From assembly GCA_945904015.1 (NCBI GenBank), contig CAMDPK010000046.1, forward strand, positions 1 to 45,920: 45,920 nt of DNA, given 5' to 3'. This stretch comes from Candidatus Kuenenia stuttgartensis (GTDB lineage Bacteria > Planctomycetota > Planctomycetia > Planctomycetales > Planctomycetaceae). Below, piece after piece: positions 38,988 to 45,920 of this stretch (position 1 is the stretch's first letter; each line of letters begins with the position of its first letter). The notes under the pieces are model-generated. The model was not told the origin of the DNA, did not search any database, and worked only from the letters and a program-made list of their open reading frames with translations. The position numbers were made by a program, and so were the translations under genes.

Positions 38988-41765
38988 CTAATCCACGAAA
39001 GCGAACTCATTGGAGCCGAGCAACGCCAATGCGTATTGCTCCAAAACGGCCAGCTTCGCGGAATCGGACTTGGTGGTTGCCAGGAAATCGAGGCCCAGTT
39101 GCAGTTCATTGGGACTCGGCGAACGGTTGAAGAGCAGGGCGTAGGCTCGGTGAATGCGGAGGTCATCGGTGCTGGCTTCACGAGTCAGTCGCGCGGCCAA
39201 GGCGCGTGATTGTGCGACCATGAACTCGCTGTTGAGCACGAAGAGTTGTTGCAGCGGGACTGTCGTGACCGTGCGTTGGCCTGCGGTGATGTTCGGATCG
39301 GGGAAGTCGAACAGGCGCAGGAGATCATCCAACTGATGCCGACTCACGAATCCATAAAGCGTGCGGCGCTGGTTGTTGCCGTTGCTGAGATTGCTCGACG
39401 GCCCGCCCAGCGTGCGGTCGAGGTTGCCGACGACTGCCAGCACGGAATCACGCCACGGTTCGACTTCCAAACGGCGGCGATTCATGCGCCACAGCAAGTG
39501 GTTGTCAGCATCGGTCGCTTGGGGATTTGAGGTTTCAGATGGCGAACTGCTGAGCCGATACGTTGCCGAGAGCATGATCTCGCGATGCAGCGATTTCATC
39601 GACCAGCCGGATTCGATGAACCGCACGGCCAGCCAATCAAGTAACTCGGGATGCGTCGGTCGTTCGCCCAGCATGCCGAAATTGCTCGGCGTGCGCACGA
39701 GGCCGGCTCCGAAGTGACCGGCCCAGATGCGGTTTACAAAAACGCGCGCGGTCAGCGGATTGTCGGGCGACGCGATTGCTTGCGCAAGTTCGAGTCGGCC
39801 GCTGCCCGTCGGCTTGAATGGAGTCGAGTCGCCGTTGCGGAGGATGGCCGGGAAGGCGCGCGGGGCGAGCGGTCCTTTCTTGCGCGGATCGCCGGCAAGG
39901 TAGATCGGCATGTCGGCTCCCTGCCCATCGGCTACCGCATGAGCCATCAAAACCTTGATCGCGTCGGCCGCCTGCTTGCGTTCATCGCGTGTTTTATTGA
40001 GCGATGCGAGTTGCACGGCCGGCTCGCCGGTGAGGTAGCGGCCGACATCTGTCGCGGGGATTGCAAGCAAACCTTTGTCGGAGAATAGCTCCGAATACAG
40101 CGTCGCGTCTTTCGCCTCAGGCCCGGCTGTGGGTGATGCGGTCGTCGCGGCAGCCGATTCCGCCTGCTGGCGTAACGCTTCGCCAATCGCAGTCACCGCC
40201 GCGAGCGCCGCTTTGTCGTCGGAGAGATCGGCGTTCGCGTCTTGCTGCTTCCTGAGTTCGCGCCAGCCGTCGAGATACGGTCGTGCGGACTTCACGGCTC
40301 CTGATTCCGGTTTCTCTTCGAGATACGCGACCCAACGGCGCAACAAGTCTTCGTTGAGCTTCAACTGCTTCGCGATGTCCGTGACGACCTTCTTTTCGTT
40401 GGCCTTTTTCTTGAACGGATTCATCACTCGCCAAGCCCCGACGACGTACTGCGGGATCTCCGGAATCAATTTCTCGCGCACACTGCGTGCTTGCGTTTCG
40501 AGGTACCGATCGACTTCAAGCTGCTGTTCTTTCAACGCGGCTTCCGCGTGTTGTTTGGCAAGGACGACCTCTTGCGGGGCGGCGGGTCGCTCTTGGTAAT
40601 CCGTGCTCGCAAAGATGCCGAGCAGCCCGTAGTAGTCGGCCATCGTCAGCGGATCGAACTTGTGATCGTGACAGCGAGCACATGAGATCGTCAGCGCCTG
40701 CGTGCCTCGAATGAGCGTGTCGACGCGGTCGTCCCATTCGTCGGCGAGGGCTTTGTCTTTTTCGCCATTGTCTTGGTAATAGACCGGGCCGAGCGCGAAC
40801 AGCCCCAACGCGGGGATGCGTTCGTGAAGCGGTCGGTCATGGCTCACGAGATCGCCCGCAATCTGCTCGATCAAGAATTGATCGTAAGGCAGATCGTCGT
40901 TGAACGACTTCACGACCCAGTCGCGATAGAGATACCCCTGCGGGTAATTGCGAGCCTTGAAGGTATGGGCCTGATCCTCACCATACCGCGCGATGTCGAG
41001 CCAATACCGCCCCCAGCGTTCTCCGTAATGCGGAGAGCGAAGTAGTTCCTCAACGACTTTCGCAAATGCGTCGCTGTCCGATGCTGAATCATTGAGAAAT
41101 GCTGCGACCTGCTCCGGTTCAGGCGGCAGGCCGATCAGATCAAAGGACGCACGACGAATGAGCGTGCGACGATCAGCAGCAGCAACCGGTTGCAAGCCTG
41201 CCTCGTCCAGCGTCGCCAACACAAACCGATCAATGTCGCTGTGCGGCCATTGCGAGTTCTTGACGTTTGGCGGCGGAGTTTTCGTCAGCTTCTGAAAGGA
41301 CCAGTGGGCGGAGGATTGCTGTTTAGGAGTTGTGGGTTGAGGGTCGGTGGGCTTCGACGTGGCAGCGGTGACTCGCGGGTCGGGAACACCCATCTTCACC
41401 CATTGCTCGAAGTCTGCGATGACGGCGGCGGGCAACTTACCCTTCGGCGGCATTTCGAGACTTTCGTACTTTAAGGCTTCGATCAACGGACTCTTCTTGA
41501 GATCCCCGGCGACGATGACCGGTCCCGAATCGCCACCTTTCAACACTGCCTCGCGATCATCGAGTCGCAATCCACCGCGCGGTGCGGCCAGCTTCGTCGA
41601 ATGGCACTCGTAGCAGTGCTTCACGAGGACCGGACGAATCTTCGCCTCGAAGAATTCAAGCTGCTCAGCGGTCGGAGCGAGGCTCGGTTCCGCAGCATTG
41701 AGCACAGCATTCGTCACGGCGCAGAAGATGACGAACGCCGCACAGCGAAGAGCATGTCGCATCAT
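38988..41765 (-). CDS. Cytochrome-DUF1549-DUF1553 protein (2)
   Basis: A 925-aa protein with a signal peptide (about residues 1-24). A planctomycete cytochrome C-type module carries CYECH (Cys 51, Cys 54, His 55), GGLRLDDREAVLKGG and MPPKGKLP. Then come DUF1549 (ASFDLIGLPPEPEQV, SPHYGERWGRYWLD, CARCHDHKFDPL) and DUF1553 (DNPLTARVFVNRIWAGHFG, SATYRLSSSPSET, WRMNRRRLEVEPWRDSVL). A long Lys/Glu/Gln-rich helical stretch separates the two DUFs. ATG 41765 is preferred to the longer frame. It is probably exported and haem-binding, working with the DUF1501 protein at 37466. The reaction is unknown. Confidence 0.9.
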   Translation of the reverse strand: MMRHALRCAAFVIFCAVTNAVLNAAEPSLAPTAEQLEFFEAKIRPVLVKHCYECHSTKLAAPRGGLRLDDREAVLKGGDSGPVIVAGDLKKSPLIEALKYESLEMPPKGKLPAAVIADFEQWVKMGVPDPRVTAATSKPTDPQPTTPKQQSSAHWSFQKLTKTPPPNVKNSQWPHSDIDRFVLATLDEAGLQPVAAADRRTLIRRASFDLIGLPPEPEQVAAFLNDSASDSDAFAKVVEELLRSPHYGERWGRYWLDIARYGEDQAHTFKARNYPQGYLYRDWVVKSFNDDLPYDQFLIEQIAGDLVSHDRPLHERIPALGLFALGPVYYQDNGEKDKALADEWDDRVDTLIRGTQALTISCARCHDHKFDPLTMADYYGLLGIFASTDYQERPAAPQEVVLAKQHAEAALKEQQLEVDRYLETQARSVREKLIPEIPQYVVGAWRVMNPFKKKANEKKVVTDIAKQLKLNEDLLRRWVAYLEEKPESGAVKSARPYLDGWRELRKQQDANADLSDDKAALAAVTAIGEALRQQAESAAATTASPTAGPEAKDATLYSELFSDKGLLAIPATDVGRYLTGEPAVQLASLNKTRDERKQAADAIKVLMAHAVADGQGADMPIYLAGDPRKKGPLAPRAFPAILRNGDSTPFKPTGSGRLELAQAIASPDNPLTARVFVNRIWAGHFGAGLVRTPSNFGMLGERPTHPELLDWLAVRFIESGWSMKSLHREIMLSATYRLSSSPSETSNPQATDADNHLLWRMNRRRLEVEPWRDSVLAVVGNLDRTLGGPSSNLSNGNNQRRTLYGFVSRHQLDDLLRLFDFPDPNITAGQRTVTTVPLQQLFVLNSEFMVAQSRALAARLTREASTDDLRIHRAYALLFNRSPSPNELQLGLDFLATTKSDSAKLAVLEQYALALLGSNEFAFVD

Positions 41766-41982
41766 GACGAACTCAGGCAGGAGGAAAGGCGGCAGGAAAT
41801 TGAAGCGGGCGACAGTATGCCTTGCCAGCCTCCTTCCGAGCAACTCGACATCCCTGGTAACGAATGGTTGATGTTGCCGCCTGTCGGTTGGGCATTATGC
41901 TGCTCGCCATTGGCTGGCGATGGTCGCGGGCCGAAAGTCAACTGGGAAGTCCCGTTTGTGGCATGATCGAGCACCACGTTGT

Positions 41983-41990
41983 GAGGTGAG
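41983..41990 (+). promoter_or_regulatory. Shine-Dalgarno for a GTG start
   Basis: GAGGTGAG lies just upstream of GTG 41993. It decides the choice of this GTG as start of the DUF1501 gene, since no ATG occurs nearby in frame. Confidence 0.7.
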
Positions 41991-41992
41991 CT

Positions 41993-43477
41993 GTGACGAT
42001 CCGCCTGTTCGGCAATCCCAAGACGCTGTGCGACGGCGTCACTCGGCGCGACCTGTTGCATCTCGGCGGGTTGAATTTATTTGGTCTGAATCTGGCTGAC
42101 TTGTCGCGATTGCAGGCGGCTCAGACGATCGGTTCGCAGGCCGGGACTTTCGGACGTGCCAAGTCGTGCATTCTCGTGTATCTCGTCGGTGCCCCACCGC
42201 AGCACGAGACGTTTGATCCGAAACCCGACGCGCCTGCCGTGCAGGGAGAATTGAAAGCCATCCCCTCCGCCGTTTCTGGCGTGCCGGTTTGCGAGCTGTT
42301 ACCTCGGTTCGCGGAGATCACGGACCGATTGACCATCGTGCGATCGATGACTCATCAATGGCCGTTCCATGCGGTGAACTATGCGTTGGCTGGCATTCCG
42401 GAGATCAACCCTCGCAAAGAGTCCGATCCGAACGACCGCACCGAATGGCCTTTCATCGGCTCGGTGGTGGATTATCTCGCGGCCCAGCGCGAGCCACAGG
42501 CCCGGCCGGCGATTCCGCGCAATGTCGCCCTGCCGTTTCCCGTTTACGCACACGTCAATTTCCGATTGCTCGGCGGCCCGTATGCGGGCTTTCTGGGGCA
42601 GCAATACGATCCTCTCTGGACGGCTTTCGATGCACCGGGAACGCGCGAGGTGCCGGTCCTCGCGGAAGGTTCGGGAAAGCTCGATCCCTTTGCCGGCATC
42701 CGTTCCGAGGACCGCTTTGAACTCGGACCGAAACCGACGGCCGACTCTCCCACGCTGGCGCGTGTCGGTCTCCGCCGAGCGTTGCTCGAACAGTTTGATG
42801 CCTCGCGCCGCGATCTGGAGAGGCACACTCGCGTCGCGGGCTACGATCAGCATCAGCAGACCGCTCACGGGTTGTTGACCAGTATCGGGCTGGCTCGCGC
42901 GCTCGACATTCACCAGGAACCGGAAGCGATGCGGCTCAATTACGGGATGAACCTCTTCGGACAATCGTTGCTCGCCGCGCGGCGAGTCATTGAAGCGGGC
43001 GGGAAGTTCGTCAGCGTCTTCTGGGACACCTACAGCCACTTCGCGAATGGCTGGGACACGCACTCGAACCACTATCCCCGCCTCAAGCAATTCTTGCTGC
43101 CGGTGTTCGATCATTCGTTCCCGGCGTTCTTGCGCGACATGGAAGCTCGCGGTCTGCTGGATGAAACGTTGGTGCTTTGCTTGAGCGAGCACGGTCGCAC
43201 GCCGCAGCTCAACAACCGTCCCGGCAATGGCCGCGAGCATTGGTCCCGAGTCTATTCGGTGTGCCTCGCGGGTGCCGGAATTGGTCGCGGCCAGGTGGTC
43301 GGCGAGAGTGACAAAATTGGGGGCGACGTGAAGTCGAATCCGCTCTCGCCGAAAGACATTCTCGCGTCGGCCTTCCATCTTTTGGGGATCGATCCGCACA
43401 CCACCGTCCCCGATCCGCTGGGACGACCGGTGCCAGTCGCCGGAGAAGGAGTCGTCCATCACGAGTTGTTCGGCTGA
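41993..43477 (+). CDS. DUF1501 family protein (5), GTG start
   Basis: A 494-aa DUF1501 protein. The twin-arginine-like leader is VTRRDLLHLGGLNLFGLNL. Motifs are LVYLVGAPPQHETFDPKP (Gly-Ala-Pro-Pro instead of the usual GGPS), SLLAARRVIEAGGKFVSVFWD, CLSEHGRTPQ and a C-terminal DILASAFHLLGID. The GTG start is supported by the GAGGTGAG just upstream. It is divergent from the cytochrome-DUF1549-DUF1553 gene, with 227 nt between the starts. The altered first motif and SEHGRTP (against the usual GEFGRTP) mark it as a separate subgroup. Confidence 0.87.
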   Translation: MTIRLFGNPKTLCDGVTRRDLLHLGGLNLFGLNLADLSRLQAAQTIGSQAGTFGRAKSCILVYLVGAPPQHETFDPKPDAPAVQGELKAIPSAVSGVPVCELLPRFAEITDRLTIVRSMTHQWPFHAVNYALAGIPEINPRKESDPNDRTEWPFIGSVVDYLAAQREPQARPAIPRNVALPFPVYAHVNFRLLGGPYAGFLGQQYDPLWTAFDAPGTREVPVLAEGSGKLDPFAGIRSEDRFELGPKPTADSPTLARVGLRRALLEQFDASRRDLERHTRVAGYDQHQQTAHGLLTSIGLARALDIHQEPEAMRLNYGMNLFGQSLLAARRVIEAGGKFVSVFWDTYSHFANGWDTHSNHYPRLKQFLLPVFDHSFPAFLRDMEARGLLDETLVLCLSEHGRTPQLNNRPGNGREHWSRVYSVCLAGAGIGRGQVVGESDKIGGDVKSNPLSPKDILASAFHLLGIDPHTTVPDPLGRPVPVAGEGVVHHELFG

Positions 43478-43593
43478 TGGTGACCGCGGCAATTCGTTCT
43501 GAGCTTCGGCGAATGCTCGACGAGAAGCGGTCAGGCTACGGAGTCGCCGGAACAAGGTCGCAATAACTTCCCGAAGTGAAATCGGCTGCTATG

Positions 43594-43652
43594 AGCCGCA
43601 GGGCGCTAGCCCCGGTTCGGATGACACAAACCGGGGCTAGCGCCCTGCGGCT
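43594..43652. repeat. Palindromic element, AGCCGCAGGGCGCTAGCCCC family
   Basis: Arms 43594-43617 and 43629-43652 are perfect reverse complements (24 of 24) and identical to the core arms at 27031-27089; loop 11 nt with a similar sequence (CGGATGACACA against CTCATCACACA). It lies between the convergent DUF1501 and ABC exporter genes and may serve as a terminator for both. Confidence 0.93.
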
Positions 43653-43697
43653 GATCAGGAAGTAATCACAGCTCCGTTCCGCCGCGATCCACTCGCG

Positions 43698-45725
43698 TCA
43701 CGGATGCGGTGAACTCGCTTCCGCAGAGGCTGCGGGGGTCATGCCTCCGAGAGTCATGTGGATCTGTTGTTCGACCATCGTCCGATACTTGCCCCCTTCG
43801 GCCATGAGTTGGGCGTGAGTGCCGGTCTGGCAGATGCGGCCGTGTTCGACGACGACGATCAAGTCGGCGTTGGCGATGGTACTCAGCCGATGCGCGATCA
43901 CGAAGCTGGTGCGGCCGCGCATCAGCTTGGCCAGGCTTTGTTGAATGAGCCGTTCGCTGTCGGTGTCGAGGTTGCTGGTGGCTTCATCCAAGATCAGCAA
44001 CTTCGGATCGGCCAAGATGGCTCGCGCGATCGCCAGCCGCTGACGCTGGCCGCCGCTGAGCCGCACGCCGCGTTCACCGATGAGGGTTTGCAGGCCGTCG
44101 GTCATGCGGTCGATGAACTCGGTCGCGTTCGCGGCTTCGGCGGCGGCGCGGATCTCGGCAGCGGTGGCGTCACGCCGCGCGTAGCTGATGTTTTGGGCGA
44201 TCGTCCCGTCGAACAAGAAGACGTCCTGCTCGACGACCCCCAGCAGCGAGCGGAACGACTCGACGTCGTAGTCGCGCAGGTCTCGGCCATCCAACGTCAC
44301 ACGCCCGGAGGTCGGGTCATAGAAGCGAGCGACCAAGTTGCTGAGCGTCGTCTTGCCGGCACCACTCGGCCCGACCAACGCCACGGTCTGACCGGCCGCG
44401 ACCTTCAGACTGACGTCGCTCAGCGCCGGAATGCTTGTGCCCGGATAGATGAAGGTCACTTGCTCGAACGCGATGTCTCCGGCAACCGAGTGACGATCGA
44501 CGTACAACGACGTTGGTGTCGAGAGCATCTCACGCGGCTCTTCCAACAGGTCGAGCACTCGATCAAGTCCGCTGAGGCTGTTCTGAAACTGAGTGGCGCT
44601 CTGGGCGAGTGTGGCCAGCGGCTCCAGCAGCATGAGCAGGTAGACCAGAAACATCATGAGGTCGCCAACGGTCATGTGTCCGTCGAGCACTCGCCAACCT
44701 CCGTAGAACAACAGACCGGCCGTCGCGATCGGGATCAACGCTTCCCAGACCATCTCGACCACGCGCATCCAACACCAGGCGTAGAGTTCCTGCCGAGCCA
44801 TCAAGTTGTTCTCGGTCGTGAATCGAGCCGCCTCGCGCTTCTGCCGGCTGAAGGCGCGGACGATCCGCATTCCCGCGAAGGCTTCGGTGGCGGACGCGTC
44901 GATCAGCTCGCGCTGTTTGCGGATGATTCGAAACTGCGGCCGGATGCCGTTGATCCAAGCGCGATGCGTGAAGAACACAGTCGGCAAGAGCAAAAGTCCG
45001 CCGATCAGTAACTGCCAATCGACCCAGGCCAGAATCGCGAAACTGCCGATCAACTGAATGACGGCGCGCCAGGGATTGAACAACATCCCGAAGACCAGCT
45101 CACCAACACTGCCGCCGTCTTCACGAAGGATCGAGGCCACTCCGCCTGACCGCAGCGCTTGCACTCGATGCAGTGGCAATCGGACCGCGTGCTCGAAGAC
45201 CCGCCGCCGCAGATCCAACTGAATCTGCTTCGTGATCTTGGTGGCGTACCAGCGTCCCCAAACATGCACGCCGATCTTCAACAGCGAAAGGACCGACACC
45301 GCAATCACCGTGAAGAGCAGAAGCTGCTTCGGATCAGCGAGCGACGGCAGTTGTTGCAACACCGTCGGCGGCAACGGCTGACCGTTCAGCCCGTAGTCGA
45401 TGATGAACTTGGTACCGGCCGGTGGCAGCAGACCAATCAACGTGGATGCCGTGACCGACACAAGAATCCAAATCACCTTCCGTCGAAACGGAATCAGCAA
45501 CCGCAAGAACTGTCCGACGAGTTGCTTTGAGGAACGGACGCGATCCTTCGGACTGCGCGTCTCACCGGTCCCATGAAAGCTCCCCTTGGGAAGTTCGCTG
45601 CGTTTGAGCTTTTGCCGATACCGCTCAAACCTCAAACGGCTGGCCCGCGATTCTGGGCCATCGGATGTCGAGGTTACTGGTGGGTTCGATCTACCGGCGT
45701 GCGATTCTGGCGAGTGTGGTTGCAT
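43698..45725 (-). CDS. ABC exporter (fused membrane and ATPase domains)
   Basis: About 675 aa. A charged N-terminal extension of ~70 residues precedes a six-helix ABC exporter membrane domain (VIWILVSVTASTLIGLL, LLLFTVIAVSVLSLLKI, AVIQLIGSFAILAWV, LMMFLVYLLMLLEPL). A complete nucleotide-binding domain follows: Walker A GPSGAGKTT, Q-loop VEQDVFLFD, signature LSGGQRQR, Walker B LLILDEATSNLD and H-loop IAHRLST. It is MsbA/multidrug-type, probably a homodimer exporting a lipid or hydrophobic compound. ATG 45725 is preferred; the frame is open to 45797. The substrate is unknown. Confidence 0.92.
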   Translation of the reverse strand: MQPHSPESHAGRSNPPVTSTSDGPESRASRLRFERYRQKLKRSELPKGSFHGTGETRSPKDRVRSSKQLVGQFLRLLIPFRRKVIWILVSVTASTLIGLLPPAGTKFIIDYGLNGQPLPPTVLQQLPSLADPKQLLLFTVIAVSVLSLLKIGVHVWGRWYATKITKQIQLDLRRRVFEHAVRLPLHRVQALRSGGVASILREDGGSVGELVFGMLFNPWRAVIQLIGSFAILAWVDWQLLIGGLLLLPTVFFTHRAWINGIRPQFRIIRKQRELIDASATEAFAGMRIVRAFSRQKREAARFTTENNLMARQELYAWCWMRVVEMVWEALIPIATAGLLFYGGWRVLDGHMTVGDLMMFLVYLLMLLEPLATLAQSATQFQNSLSGLDRVLDLLEEPREMLSTPTSLYVDRHSVAGDIAFEQVTFIYPGTSIPALSDVSLKVAAGQTVALVGPSGAGKTTLSNLVARFYDPTSGRVTLDGRDLRDYDVESFRSLLGVVEQDVFLFDGTIAQNISYARRDATAAEIRAAAEAANATEFIDRMTDGLQTLIGERGVRLSGGQRQRLAIARAILADPKLLILDEATSNLDTDSERLIQQSLAKLMRGRTSFVIAHRLSTIANADLIVVVEHGRICQTGTHAQLMAEGGKYRTMVEQQIHMTLGGMTPAASAEASSPHP

Positions 45726-45811
45726 GCCCGATTGTAGGACAATGAGTGATTTCGCGCACGGATGAGGATGGCACAAACCCCACCGAGCTTGCCTCATTGG
45801 TATCTACACAA

Positions 45812-45919
45812 CTATCCGCACTTGAGGATGGGGAATGGTAGCGAGACATCACAAACGAGTTGTTTGAGGTCACTGAGATCATGGTGTTCGAGATATTCCA
45901 GCATCGTCAACACAACGCA
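45812..45919 (-). CDS. Possible C-terminal fragment of a gene running off the window
   Basis: On the minus strand a frame enters from the right edge and ends at TAG 45814-45812. The last residues read MLEYLEHHDLSDLKQLVCDV then SLPFPILKCG. The amino-acid mix looks protein-like and is less GC-driven than shadow frames here. Only about 36 codons are visible and no family is recognised, so this is tentative. Confidence 0.3.
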   Translation of the reverse strand, partial: CVVLTMLEYLEHHDLSDLKQLVCDVSLPFPILKCG

Positions 45920-45920
45920 C

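Noticed and set aside
45691..45882. A short minus-strand frame upstream of the ABC exporter
   Set aside because: It overlaps the exporter start in another frame and shows no family resemblance.

Overview
The window looks like a chromosomal stretch from a planctomycete (Planctomycetota). Evidence for this is five DUF1501 proteins, two DUF1549/DUF1553 proteins (one with an N-terminal CxxCH cytochrome-type module), many Tat-type leader peptides, two BNR/sialidase-type propellers, a PQQ-type propeller with EF-hands, and GC-rich DNA with relaxed gene spacing on both strands. No rRNA, tRNA, CRISPR array, transposase or phage gene was recognised.

Layout. Positions 1-2324: the 3' part of valS, then a lower-GC stand-alone HNH endonuclease gene. 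2363-8462: a DUF1501 protein and an exported SGNH-like protein on the minus strand, then a DUF1553/DUF1501 pair overlapping by 11 nt on the plus strand. 8549-15170: a ManD/DgoD-like sugar-acid dehydratase, a large exported alpha/beta hydrolase, another DUF1501 protein and an M81 (MlrC-like) metallopeptidase. 15167-25410: a catabolic region. It has an amidohydrolase and MFS transporter pair, divergent from an oxidoreductase and DapA-type aldolase pair. Facing these is a tightly coupled minus-strand operon of jelly-roll-like protein, ceramidase-like protein, sialidase-like protein and DapA-type lyase, with two ATGA stop/start overlaps. A GH43/GH32-like propeller protein lies upstream of that operon. 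25503-30072: a PQQ propeller protein divergent from a second enolase-superfamily enzyme, then an unusual CxxCH plus terpene-cyclase-fold protein. 30073-30664: a gene-free patch packed with nested palindromes. 30665-34351: a lipoprotein, a second sialidase-like protein, a DNA-alkylation-repeat protein and a PH/zinc-ribbon membrane protein. 34530-43477: a clan GH-A-type glycosidase, DUF1501, cytochrome-DUF1549-DUF1553 and a divergent DUF1501. 43698-45725: an ABC exporter. A possible partial gene runs off the right end.

The theme is breakdown of complex carbohydrates or glycoconjugates: exported hydrolases and propellers, aldolases, sugar-acid dehydratases and a transporter. The substrate cannot be read from sequence alone.

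The most striking structure is not a gene. At least sixteen long inverted repeats (arms about 18-50 nt, near perfect, short spacer) of several families are scattered through the window. Many lie between genes, but several lie inside or across coding sequences. One is in frame in valS, one is in frame in a DUF1553 domain, and one is in the Tat leader of the next DUF1501 gene. Another encodes the middle of a leader peptide, one supplies a stop codon and one supplies the likely start codon. The arms of one family (73-bp units at 6438 and 7081) have no stop codon in any of the six frames. This resembles the protein-coding palindromic elements known from Rickettsia and is the best candidate here for an undescribed element system.
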